From: an uncultured Collinsella sp. | GTDB lineage: Bacteria > Actinomycetota > Coriobacteriia > Coriobacteriales > Coriobacteriaceae | NCBI GenBank assembly: GCA_902475375.1 | Contig: CABRZC010000001.1 | Location: 18,418 to 82,417 of the forward strand | DNA: 64,000 nucleotides | Reading direction: 5' to 3' | In this document: one piece after another, positions 46,305 to 55,400 of the stretch | How positions within the stretch are numbered: the stretch's first letter is position 1 | Layout: the number at the start of each line of letters is the position of its first letter | Translations under genes and position numbers: made by a program | Notes under the pieces: generated by a model | Told to the model about the DNA's origin: nothing | The model's database searches: none | The model's input: only the letters and a program-made list of their open reading frames with translations

Positions 46305-46553
46305 ATGCATGATGTTGGAATGAACATGAGCCAGCTTGCCATGAGCGTCAAACAGGTCGACGACACCATCGAGCTCGCTCATGAGTGGAGCCATCAGCTG
46401 CTGCATGCGACCGAGAATTTTGACATGGAGCGCATCGGCGCCAAGCTCGAGGCAGCCATGGCCGCGCTGCACGAGGCCCATGCCGCACTCGAGGGCTACG
46501 AAGAGGCCATCGAGGCCGACCACAACTCCGTCGGCTCCGTGAAGCTGGTGTAA
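46305..46553 (+). CDS. Small helical protein next to nikR, unknown
   Basis: An 82-aa protein predicted all-helical from its heptad-like pattern (VDDTIELAHEWSHQLLHAT, LEAAMAALHEAHAALEGYEEAIEA). It has seven His spread through the sequence, including MHD at the start, and no Cys. Strong ribosome site AAAAGGAG 8 bp before the ATG. Its stop is separated from the nikR GTG by one base, so the two are translationally coupled. No family recognised. The His content and the coupling to a nickel regulator suggest metal binding or storage, which is inference only. Confidence 0.75.
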   Translation: MHDVGMNMSQLAMSVKQVDDTIELAHEWSHQLLHATENFDMERIGAKLEAAMAALHEAHAALEGYEEAIEADHNSVGSVKLV

Positions 46554-46554
46554 G

Positions 46555-47067
46555 GTGGCCGAACACGAGCACAGCTGCGGGTACGAGCACGAGCATCCGC
46601 ACGGGGCGGACGGTGACGCGGGCTGCCACTGTAGTGGTTCCGGCTCCGAGCTGGTCCGCTTTTCGGTTACCGCACCCGACGATCTGCTGCGCCGTTTTGA
46701 CGAGCAGATCGCACGCCGCGGCGACGTGGCCAACCGATCCGAGGCCGTGCGCGACCTGATTCGCGCCTCGATCGCCAAGGAGCAGATGCGCACGCCCGAT
46801 GAGCACGTTATCGGGTCGCTCACCATGATCTACGACCATCACACCGGCGATCTGACGCGCCGTCTGGACGAGGTGCAGCACGACTACACCAACGAGATCG
46901 TATCGACCATGCACGTGCATCTGGATCACCACAACTGCTTGGAGATTCTGGCGCTCAAGGGTCGCGGCGAGCGCGTCTACGAACTAGTCGATCGCCTGCT
47001 GGGCCTGCGCGGCGTTAAGCACGGCGAGCTCACGTGCGCCGCCACCAAGCAGAGCCTGGGGCTGTAG
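46555..47067 (+). CDS. nikR: Nickel-responsive regulator NikR with His/Cys-rich N-terminal extension
   Basis: A 170-aa repressor. The ribbon-helix-helix domain starts at about residue 33 (VRFSVTAPDDLLRRFDEQI) and the ACT-like nickel-binding domain follows. The ligand residues are visible: His in YDHHTGD, then VHLDHHNCLEI with the His-x-His...Cys set. NikR is usually about 135 aa. The extra ~32 residues at the N-terminus (AEHEHSCGYEHEHPHG and GCHC) hold six His and three Cys, a possible metal-sensing or storage tail. GTG start, coupled to the small helical protein. It precedes hypF-hypC-hypD-hypE after a hairpin repeat. Confidence 0.93.
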   Translation: MAEHEHSCGYEHEHPHGADGDAGCHCSGSGSELVRFSVTAPDDLLRRFDEQIARRGDVANRSEAVRDLIRASIAKEQMRTPDEHVIGSLTMIYDHHTGDLTRRLDEVQHDYTNEIVSTMHVHLDHHNCLEILALKGRGERVYELVDRLLGLRGVKHGELTCAATKQSLGL

Positions 47068-47090
47068 CGGGATTTCCCGCAGCGCACCTG

Positions 47091-47162
47091 CCAAAAAGGG
47101 ACAGGTTTGTTTTGGCAGGTTTAGCGTTTTACCTACCAAAACAAACCTGTCCTTTTTTTGGT
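47091..47162. repeat. Palindromic repeat, family D, copy 1 (between nikR and hypF)
   Basis: Arms contain GGACAGGTTTGTTTTGG and CCAAAACAAACCTGTCC with a 15-base centre. It is A-rich on the left and T-rich on the right, so it can also terminate transcription in either direction. A shorter relative is at 62685-62718. Confidence 0.8.
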
Positions 47163-47184
47163 CGGTTTTGATGAGGGGTGTCGC

Positions 47185-49644
47185 ATGCGGCATGTGCATA
47201 TTCATGTGACGGGCATTGTGCAGGGCGTTGGCATGCGGCCGTTTGTGTATCGCGAGGCCATTGCGCATGGCATTTGCGGATGGGTGCTCAATGCGGGCGA
47301 CGGCGTGCATATCGAGGCGCACGCTTGTGCCGAGGCGGTTGACGGATTTGTCGCCGCGCTTTCTGAGCATGCGCCCGCGGCGGCTCGCGTTGAGCGAGTC
47401 GATATTGCGGATTTGGAGCCTGGCGGCTGGAGCACTGCCGATGAGCAGGGCTTTCACATTGTGGCGTCACAGGACCAGACCGCGCACACGACGCTCGTCT
47501 CGCCCGATATCGCCACCTGCGACGATTGCCTGCGCGAGTTGTTCGATCCCGCCGACCGACGCTATCACTACCCCTTTATCAACTGCACTAACTGCGGCCC
47601 ACGCTTTACCATCATCCGGTCGCTGCCGTATGACCGAGCGGCTACCTCGATGGACCGTTTCCCCATGTGTCCCGCCTGCGCCGCGGAGTATGCCAATCCA
47701 CTCGACCGTCGCTTTCACGCGCAGCCCGATGCCTGCTTTGATTGCGGGCCGCATATTACGTGGCGTGAGGCTGTGAACGGCGATGCGTGCGGGAATTCGT
47801 CCGCGACACCGGTCGTCGGCACCACACGCGAGGCCAGCGACGCCATCATCGAACGCTGCGTTGAGCTGCTGGCCAGCGGTGGCGTCGTCGCCATCAAGGG
47901 CCTGGGCGGATTCCATCTAGCCTGTGATGCTGCCAACGAGCAGGCGGTGGCCGAGTTGCGCCATCGCAAACGCCGCAGCAACAAGCCGCTTGCCGTCATG
48001 GTGCGCAGTCTTGCCGATGCCGGGCGCCTGTGCCATATCGACGACGCTGAGCGCGGCTTGCTGGCCGGCAGTATCCGCCCCATTGTGCTGCTGCGCCGGT
48101 GCACTGTTGGCGAGGGCAACGGCGGTTCCCCCGACATCCTCGCCCTCGCACCATCTGTCGCGCACGACTTGCCCGAGCTCGGCGTCATGCTCCCCTATAC
48201 ACCGCTTCAACATCTGCTGCTTGCAGCTGCCGCGTCGCATGACATGCACGCGCTGGTCATGACCAGCGGAAACCTGAGCGAAGAGCCCATCGAGACCGAC
48301 GACGCCCTTGCATGGGAGCATCTCGTTGCCGCCGGCATCGCCGACGCGCTGCTCGGCAACGACCGCGCGATCCTGTCGCGCTACGACGACTCCGTGGTAC
48401 GCGTGGTCGACGGCGACGTCATGCCCGTACGCCGTGCACGCGGATATGCGCCGCAACCGCTGTCGTTGCCGGCGCTCGACGGCACCACGCCCTGCGTACT
48501 CGCCTGCGGGCCGCAGCAAAAAGCCACGATTGCACTCACTCGCACGGACTCGGACGGTCATACGACCTGTTTTGTGTCGCAGCATATCGGCGATGTCGAA
48601 AACGGCGCGACTTTCGATGCTTGGAGCGCCGCGCGCTCGCGTCTGGAAAACCTCTTTGACCTGGCGCCTGCCGCCTTGGCATGCGACATGCATCCCAGCT
48701 ATCTGTCGAGCCAATGGGCGCGCGAGCACGATCTGCCGCTTATCGAAGTCCAGCACCACCATGCGCACATCGCGAGCGTAATGGCAGAGGCGATTGTCGC
48801 AGGCCGGCTTGCGCCCGATGCACGCGTCCTCGGCATCGCCTTCGACGGCACGGGCGCCGGCACCGATGGCACCATATGGGGCGGTGAGTTTCTTGTCGCC
48901 CGTCTCGCCGATTTTGAGCGCGTCGCGCATCTGCGCGCCTGGGCGCTTCCCGGTGGCGCCGCATCCGTACACGATGCCCGCCGCAACGCCTTTGCCCTGC
49001 TCAGCGAGCTCGACCTGCTCGAGCACCCGGGAGCCGCTGGGCTCTTGAACAGCCTTGACGAGCAAACGCGCAGCATAACGGCAACGATGATCGAGCGCGG
49101 CATCAACAGTCCGCGCACTAGCAGCATGGGTCGCCTGTTTGATGCCGCAACCGCGATTTTGGGCATTTGCGGCCAGGCAACCTACGAGGGCGAACCCGCC
49201 ATCGAGCTCGAAGCCGCCGCCTGGCGCGCGTTCGACAGCGAAATCGCCCATTTTCCCGACGACAACGCCGGCTACTCCGCATCTGACCCATCGTGGCTGG
49301 ACGGCCCCTATGTTCTGGACCAGAAAGCACTCTTTGAGGCACTTTTGGAGGGAATTGAAGCCGGAGCGCCCGCCGACAGGCTCGCACTCGACTTCCATGT
49401 CGCCGTCGCGCGCTCCTCGGCGCGCATCGCCACCGAAATCTGCGCGCGCGAGGGCATCGACACCGTCGCGCTCTCGGGCGGCGTGTTCATGAACCGACTT
49501 CTGCTTCAGCTCCTCACCCGCGAGCTCAAAAGCGCAGGCCTTACCGTACTTGTCCCCCACACCGTACCCGTCAATGACGGCTGCATCGCCTACGGTCAGG
49601 CGGCGGTCGCAAGCGCTCGTCTTGCGCAGATTGCATCGCAGTAG
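47185..49644 (+). CDS. hypF: Carbamoyltransferase HypF
   Basis: An 819-aa enzyme that makes thiocarboxamide on HypE from carbamoyl phosphate, the source of the CN ligands of [NiFe]-hydrogenase. Domains in order: acylphosphatase (about 1-90, GIVQGVGMRPFVYREA); two zinc-finger-like pairs (CDDC ... CTNCGPR and CPAC ... CFDCGPH, about 110-195); a YrdC-like domain (about 210-390, KRRSNKPLAVMVRS); and a Kae1-like domain (from about 400) with the metal motif QHHHAHIASV and GIAFDGTGAGTDGTIWGGE. Length is typical. ATG 47185 with GAGGGG upstream. Confidence 0.97.
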   Translation: MRHVHIHVTGIVQGVGMRPFVYREAIAHGICGWVLNAGDGVHIEAHACAEAVDGFVAALSEHAPAAARVERVDIADLEPGGWSTADEQGFHIVASQDQTAHTTLVSPDIATCDDCLRELFDPADRRYHYPFINCTNCGPRFTIIRSLPYDRAATSMDRFPMCPACAAEYANPLDRRFHAQPDACFDCGPHITWREAVNGDACGNSSATPVVGTTREASDAIIERCVELLASGGVVAIKGLGGFHLACDAANEQAVAELRHRKRRSNKPLAVMVRSLADAGRLCHIDDAERGLLAGSIRPIVLLRRCTVGEGNGGSPDILALAPSVAHDLPELGVMLPYTPLQHLLLAAAASHDMHALVMTSGNLSEEPIETDDALAWEHLVAAGIADALLGNDRAILSRYDDSVVRVVDGDVMPVRRARGYAPQPLSLPALDGTTPCVLACGPQQKATIALTRTDSDGHTTCFVSQHIGDVENGATFDAWSAARSRLENLFDLAPAALACDMHPSYLSSQWAREHDLPLIEVQHHHAHIASVMAEAIVAGRLAPDARVLGIAFDGTGAGTDGTIWGGEFLVARLADFERVAHLRAWALPGGAASVHDARRNAFALLSELDLLEHPGAAGLLNSLDEQTRSITATMIERGINSPRTSSMGRLFDAATAILGICGQATYEGEPAIELEAAAWRAFDSEIAHFPDDNAGYSASDPSWLDGPYVLDQKALFEALLEGIEAGAPADRLALDFHVAVARSSARIATEICAREGIDTVALSGGVFMNRLLLQLLTRELKSAGLTVLVPHTVPVNDGCIAYGQAAVASARLAQIASQ

Positions 49645-49778
49645 CTCGCCCTCGCACGCCGCCGCGCCCAGCCGTCTCACAGGTGTAGCGCGTTTGCCCG
49701 CAGCGCCCGCGAGCGCTACCATCAACTGATGGATTATTGAGCGCCCGTCCAGCGCAAAGCGTATAAAAGGGGAACAAT

Positions 49779-50039
49779 ATGTGCCTTGCCGTTCCCGGTA
49801 AAGTAGTCAAACGCGACGACGACCTCAAGGCCACCGTCGACATGATGGGCATCGAGCGCCCCGTGTCGCTGCGACTCGTGCCGACGGCGCAGGTTGGCGA
49901 CTATATTCTCGTACACGCCGGCTTTGGCATCCAGATCGTCGACGAGCAGGAAGCGCAAGAAACGCTCGAGCTTGTTAATGCCATGTCCGAGCTGGTCGAA
50001 GAAGACCAACTGGCCAGCAACCCGGCCGAGGCATACTAG
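49779..50039 (+). CDS. hypC: Hydrogenase assembly chaperone HypC
   Basis: An 86-aa chaperone that carries the Fe(CN)2CO unit with HypD. The N-terminus MCLAVPGKV holds the essential Cys2. The core GDYILVHAGFGIQIVDEQEA is typical. AAAAGGGG before the ATG. It lies 134 bp after hypF; its stop overlaps the hypD GTG start by one base. Confidence 0.96.
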   Translation: MCLAVPGKVVKRDDDLKATVDMMGIERPVSLRLVPTAQVGDYILVHAGFGIQIVDEQEAQETLELVNAMSELVEEDQLASNPAEAY

Positions 50040-51151
50040 TGGCGGCCGAGCAGCCGGCGCGCTCCGGTATCGACTTCTCGGCATTCCGCGATCCCAAGCT
50101 GGCTCGCGAGCTCATCGAACGCATCCATGAACTCGTCGGCGACCGCACCATCAACCTTATGGAAGTCTGCGGCACGCACACCGTGAGCATCGGCCGCTAT
50201 GGCTTTCGCTCCATTATGCCGGCCGGGCTCAAGCTGCTGAGTGGCCCGGGCTGCCCCGTCTGCGTAACCGCCAACTGCGACATCGACCACGCGATCGCGC
50301 TCGCCAACATAGACGGCGCCATCATCACCACCTTTGGCGACATGATGCGCGTGCCCGGATCGTCCACCTCGCTCGCTGCGCAAAAGGCGGCAGGGCGCGA
50401 CATCCGCATCGTCTATTCCCCGCTCGACGCGCTCGACATCGCCGAGCAAAGCCCCGATCGTCCGGTCATTTTTATGGGCGTGGGCTTTGAGACTACGACG
50501 CCCACCATCGCCGCCGCCATCTTGGAGGCCGAGGCACGCGGGCTTTTGAACTTTTCGGTCTATTGCGCCCACAAGACCACGCCGCCGGCGTTGCGCGCCA
50601 TCGCCAACGACCCCGAGACCGCCATCGACGGCTTTATCCTGCCGGGCCATGTCGCCACCATCACGGGCTTGGCGCCCTTTAGCTTTTTGGTCGACGAGTT
50701 CAATACCCCGGGCGTGGTCACGGGATTTGAACCGGTCGATATCCTGCAGGGCATCTGCATGCTGGTCCAGATGGTTGTCGAGGGCAGGCCCGCGATCGAC
50801 AACGCCTACCGCCGTGGCGTCAACGCAGACGGCAACCCCGTGGCGCGCCAGCTGGTCGAGCAGGTGTTTGAGCCATGCGGCACCACGTGGCGCGGGCTGG
50901 GGCCGATTGCCAACTCGGGCCTTTCTATCCGCCCCGAGTTCTCGCGCTTTGATGCCCGCGCTCGCTTTGACGTGCCCGTTGAGGCGACGGTCGAGCCGCG
51001 TGGATGCCGCTGCGGCGACGTGCTGCGCGGGACCATTACGCCGAACAGCTGCCCGCTCTTTGGCCGCACCTGCACGCCCGAGCACCCCGTCGGCCCGTGC
51101 ATGGTGAGCTCCGAGGGCAGCTGCGCGGCGTACTACCGTTATCGCGGCTAG
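50039..51151 (+). CDS. hypD: Hydrogenase maturation factor HypD
   Basis: A 370-aa [4Fe-4S] protein that assembles the iron cyano-carbonyl cofactor with HypC and HypE. Signature motifs: MEVCGTHTVSIG, GPGCPVCVT, GVGFETTTPT, and the C-terminal Cys cluster (RGCRCGDVLRG, NSCPLFGRTCTPEHPVGPCMVSSEG) that binds the Fe-S cluster. GTG start overlaps the hypC stop, hence coupled translation. Confidence 0.97.
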   Translation: MAAEQPARSGIDFSAFRDPKLARELIERIHELVGDRTINLMEVCGTHTVSIGRYGFRSIMPAGLKLLSGPGCPVCVTANCDIDHAIALANIDGAIITTFGDMMRVPGSSTSLAAQKAAGRDIRIVYSPLDALDIAEQSPDRPVIFMGVGFETTTPTIAAAILEAEARGLLNFSVYCAHKTTPPALRAIANDPETAIDGFILPGHVATITGLAPFSFLVDEFNTPGVVTGFEPVDILQGICMLVQMVVEGRPAIDNAYRRGVNADGNPVARQLVEQVFEPCGTTWRGLGPIANSGLSIRPEFSRFDARARFDVPVEATVEPRGCRCGDVLRGTITPNSCPLFGRTCTPEHPVGPCMVSSEGSCAAYYRYRG

Positions 51152-51199
51152 CCCGGACGCACCCGCACGCTGGCACCACCCACGATTGGAGTTTTCGAT

Positions 51200-52234
51200 A
51201 TGTCCCATAGCGTCACCGATAGCACTGTCCTGCTGGGCCACGGCTCGGGCGGACAGATGATGAAGCGCATTATCGATGAGGTCTTTTTGGATGCCTTTGG
51301 GTCGCCCGAGCTGCTTGCGGGCAACGACGCCGGTGTCGCCGCGCTGCCCGCAAGCGGGCGAATCGCCATGTCGACCGACAGCTTTGTGGTAACGCCGCAG
51401 TTCTTCCCCGGCGGCAATATCGGTCGCCTCGCCGTATGCGGAACCGTCAACGACGTCGCGACCTCGGGCGCTAACGTGCGCTACCTCTCATGCGGTTTTA
51501 TCCTCGAAGAGGGCTATCCCATGGACAAGCTGCGCCAGATTGTGCAGACCATGGCCGAAACGGCACATGAGGCAGGCGTGAAGATTATCACCGGCGACAC
51601 CAAGGTGGTCGAGCGTGGCGGTGCCGACGGCGTCTACATCAATACCGCCGGCGTGGGCGAAGTGCCCGCGGGCGTAGCGCTCAGCGGTGCAAACTGCCGG
51701 CCCGGCGACGCCATCCTGGTATCGGGTACGCTAGGCGACCACGGCATCGCCATCATGAGCCAGCGCGAGGGCTTGGCGTTTTCGAGCAACATCGAAAGCG
51801 ACGCTGCGCCGCTCAATCATCTGATTGCCGACGTGCTCGCCGCTGCCCCCGACACCCGCTGCTTCCGCGACCCCACGCGCGGCGGCCTGGCATCCACGCT
51901 CAACGAGTTTGCCCAGGCCAGCAGCGTTGCCATGGAGGTCGACGAAGATGCCGTGCCCGTGCGTCCCGACGTGCAGGCCGCCTGCGAAATGCTCGGCTAC
52001 GATGTGCTGCAGGTGGCAAACGAGGGCAAGATGGTTGCCGTCGTGCCGGCCGAGCAAGCCGATGCGGCGCTGAGCGCCATGCGCGCCGCCCGCTACGGCG
52101 AGAACGCCGCCATCATCGGTCGCGTGTTGCCACTTGCCGAGGGCTCCCGTCCCGCCGTGCGCGTGCGCACCGGCTGGGGCTCGACCCGCATCCTCGACAT
52201 GCTCGTGGGAGAGCAGCTGCCGAGAATTTGCTAG
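51200..52234 (+). CDS. hypE: Hydrogenase maturation factor HypE
   Basis: A 344-aa PurM-like ATPase that dehydrates the thiocarboxamide on its C-terminal Cys to thiocyanate. The N-terminal LLGHGSGGQMM and the C-terminal LPRIC, with Cys as the last residue, are diagnostic. ATG 51200. It ends the hypF-C-D-E run; a strong terminator follows. hypB and hydrogenase structural genes are not in the window. Confidence 0.97.
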   Translation: MSHSVTDSTVLLGHGSGGQMMKRIIDEVFLDAFGSPELLAGNDAGVAALPASGRIAMSTDSFVVTPQFFPGGNIGRLAVCGTVNDVATSGANVRYLSCGFILEEGYPMDKLRQIVQTMAETAHEAGVKIITGDTKVVERGGADGVYINTAGVGEVPAGVALSGANCRPGDAILVSGTLGDHGIAIMSQREGLAFSSNIESDAAPLNHLIADVLAAAPDTRCFRDPTRGGLASTLNEFAQASSVAMEVDEDAVPVRPDVQAACEMLGYDVLQVANEGKMVAVVPAEQADAALSAMRAARYGENAAIIGRVLPLAEGSRPAVRVRTGWGSTRILDMLVGEQLPRIC

Positions 52235-52323
52235 CGGCTGCTCTGCAAGCTGCCCAGCATCCGGCCACAATCGGCCCGCCCATTTTCACTGGGACGTTGG
52301 CCCACTCAAACTGCGGGGAGATG

Positions 52324-52364
52324 GAAGGGCCCTCCTGCCGAGCTGATCGGCAGGAGGGCCCTTC
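52324..52364 (+). terminator. Rho-independent terminator after hypE
   Basis: An 18-bp perfect stem (GAAGGGCCCTCCTGCCGA and complement) with a 5-base loop. The tail is GCTTTGC only, but the stem is very strong. It lies between the convergent hypE and the surface-protein gene. Confidence 0.8.
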
Positions 52365-52415
52365 GCTTTGCAAAACCATACTCCTTGCAGTATTTACCTG
52401 TCAGGCAGACGCTCG

Positions 52416-55400
52416 CTACGCCGCGCGACGCTTGGTGTAGAAAAACCAGCCGCCGACGGCCGCGATACCGACGATGCCCACGGCAACACCGGCGATGGCA
52501 AAGCCGTTCGAGCCCGCGTCCGCAGCCTTGTTGGCGGCGCCGGCGCTCAACGCGGCGGTCTTGCCGGACGTGCCCGACTTTTTGCCGCTCTTGTCTGTCT
52601 TGCCGGCGACGGAAGACTCCGTCGAATCCTTCTTGCCGAATTCGGCCTCGGCCTTGGAATCGCCAGCTGCCTTGGCGCCCTCGCTCGAGGAAGCACCGGC
52701 CATCTTGGCGGCCACAGGAGCCATTACGCCCGCAAAACCGGCGGTCCCGTTGCCGGCACCGCCGTCCGACCCGGCACCCGGCGTCAGGACGCCCGGCGCC
52801 ACCGTGGGCTTCTGCGGGTCCTTGCTGCTCGAGCCCTTGCCCGCCGTCACGGCCGTCTTCCAGGCAATCGTCTCTCCCGAGGAGACACGATACGTCGTGA
52901 GCGCGCGGAGCGCCTGCTCGGTCGCCATGGCGTTGGCCGCGCCGCCCTTGCTGTGCGCATAGCCGTTGCCGCCGTCCACGCGGTACAGGTCCAGCGCGCA
53001 GACCACGTTGGTCACGGCATTTGCAAACCCGTTAACGGGGTTGGCCGGGTCACGGTCGAGCGAAAGCAGCGCGAGGATCACCTGGGCATTGGCCTCGGCA
53101 GAACCGAAATCACAGGTGCCCGCGCTCATCTTGCCCTTGAGGTAGGAGAGGCCGTTCTCGATGGCAGCATCGACCTTGGTGTCGCCCTCATAGGGCGCCA
53201 CGGCCTGGATCGCCATGGCCGTCAGGTCCACGTCGCCCAGACGCGTACCCTCCACGGCGTCGTCGCTGCCGAGAAGCTCGCAGACGGCGTCCGCGAGGCT
53301 CGCGCGCGTCCAGGCAGAACCGGCGGGTACATCCGAGCCGCTCGCATTAAGCGCCATCAGCGCAAAGATCTTCTCGTTGGCGCGCGTCATATCGGTGCGG
53401 CTGCAGATGAGCTCGACCAGGTTGACGCCGTCATAGTCGGTGATGTCCTCGCCGATGGCGGAGAGAGCCAGCGCCACACGCTCGGTCTCGGTCAGAGCGC
53501 AGGTCGCGCTTCCCCACTCGGCCTTGTGCTCGGCCAGCGAGGCGTGGTAGTTGTCGAGCAGCCCGGAATCGATCGTGCGGCCCGCCTTGGCAAAGTCATA
53601 AATCTCCCACTCGTCGCCGTACCGGAAGGCGTCGGAGCTGCGGCGCGCGTCGATGAACGCAGCAGCGGCATCGATGCCCGCCGAGGCGGACTCACTCGTA
53701 GCGGAGCTCGCGGCCACGCCGGCCACGGTGATGGTAAGCGTCACGGGCTCGGCACCGGCGGTCGCGTCCACCGGCGTACCCGTCGCGACCACCGTACCGG
53801 CCGAAAGCGCCGTCACCGTGTAGTCGCTCGAGGCCACGTACAGGCCGTCGTCGGGAGCGCCGTCGACGTGCTTCCAGGCGCCCTTCTCGTTGCGGTCGAT
53901 GCCCACGATACCCGAGGCGTCCTTGCCGTCGAGCGTCTTGAACGTCCAGATGAGGCCGGGCTCGGTCACGCTCCAGCCGTCCGCGTCGTTCTTACCGGTA
54001 AAGGTCAGGTCGAGCTTTTGCGCCGAACCGGCCTTGAGGTAGAGGCTGTCCGTGCCGGCCGTCACGCTCGCAAGCGGATTTTGGTAAGCATAAGTCACGT
54101 CGCACGACGCGCTGATGACCTTGCCATCGGCGTCCGTGTCGGGCAGCGTCGCAGTAAACGTGGTGGTGCCAGCCTTGTACGCCGTGTAGCCGATCTCGCC
54201 CGCGGTGGTGTAGGCCGCCACGGCAGGATCGCTGCTCGTCACGGTAAAGTTGTCGCGGTTGGTGGCGTTGTCGGGCGCCACCACCGGGCGTGCGTGATCG
54301 GTCAAAAACGCGCCGCGCTCGGAGAGTGGGTTGCGGCCCTGCAGGTAGACGGTGGCGCCGTCCTCGTTATAGCCCATCGAGATGGACGTAGCGGCCACGG
54401 CTTCGGACGTCAGCGTCACGCTCTTGGAGCCGGCGCCCGCAGATGCGGCGTCGCGCGGGGTAACGGTGATCGTGGCACTGCCGGCATGCTTGAAGTAAAA
54501 GCAGGCCGAGTAGTCGTTGCTGTAGATGGTCGTAGGATCGCTCGAGGCAAAGTGGAAGCGGCTGAACGAAACGGGCACGTACTCGCCCTTATCGGCGTCG
54601 ACGTAATGCACGCGAATCTCGAGGTTGCGCACCTCGGAGCCCTGGACGGTAGCCGCACCATCGGTCACGTTGCTCACGGTGCCGTCGGAGGCACGATACC
54701 ACAGCTCAAAGTCGTCGAACTGCTTGGCCTTGGCCTTGATCTTGATGGTAGCCACGGTCTGCTCGGAGCCATCGCCCTTGTGCTCGGTGGCGGTCACCGT
54801 GCCAGTAGCGTTGTCGTAGACGTAGAGCTCACCCGTGGACTCGTTGATACCGATGTTGCCGCGGTTGGCGTCATCGGTGCCCCAGGTGATGGTGCTCGTG
54901 GCCGGGACGCCCTTAAGTGCAAAGACGCCAAGTTTGCGGTAGGCGTCCACAGCATCAGGCGAAACCTCGAGCATATGGCCGGCAACTGTCTGGCTGGTGC
55001 CGTCGTTGGCCGTGAAGCTCACGGTGTAGGCGTCGTCGGGCGTGGTGTCCTCGGGCGCCTGGTAGCTGTTGCCCGAGCCAAAGACCGGCGTGCCATTTTT
55101 ATCGATACCCCAGCTGCTGCCGTTGGCGCCGCAGTTGGCGTTGATGAGATCGGCGAAGGCATCGGTGGCCATGTCGGCGGGGTCGACGGCATAGGAGTTG
55201 ACGAGCGCCGAGGCGGGAGCGTCCATCTTGTTGGTGAGGAATGCGCCCCAGTAGGTGTTGACGAGCTGGCCCGCGCTATAGGTCGCGAACAGCGCGCCCG
55301 CTGTGCCCTCGGAGGTCGACACGCAGTTGGACACGATGCCGCCGTCGAGCGTACGCGCAAAGCCCGCGACGCCCTTGCCGGTCACACTCGTGGAGCAGTT

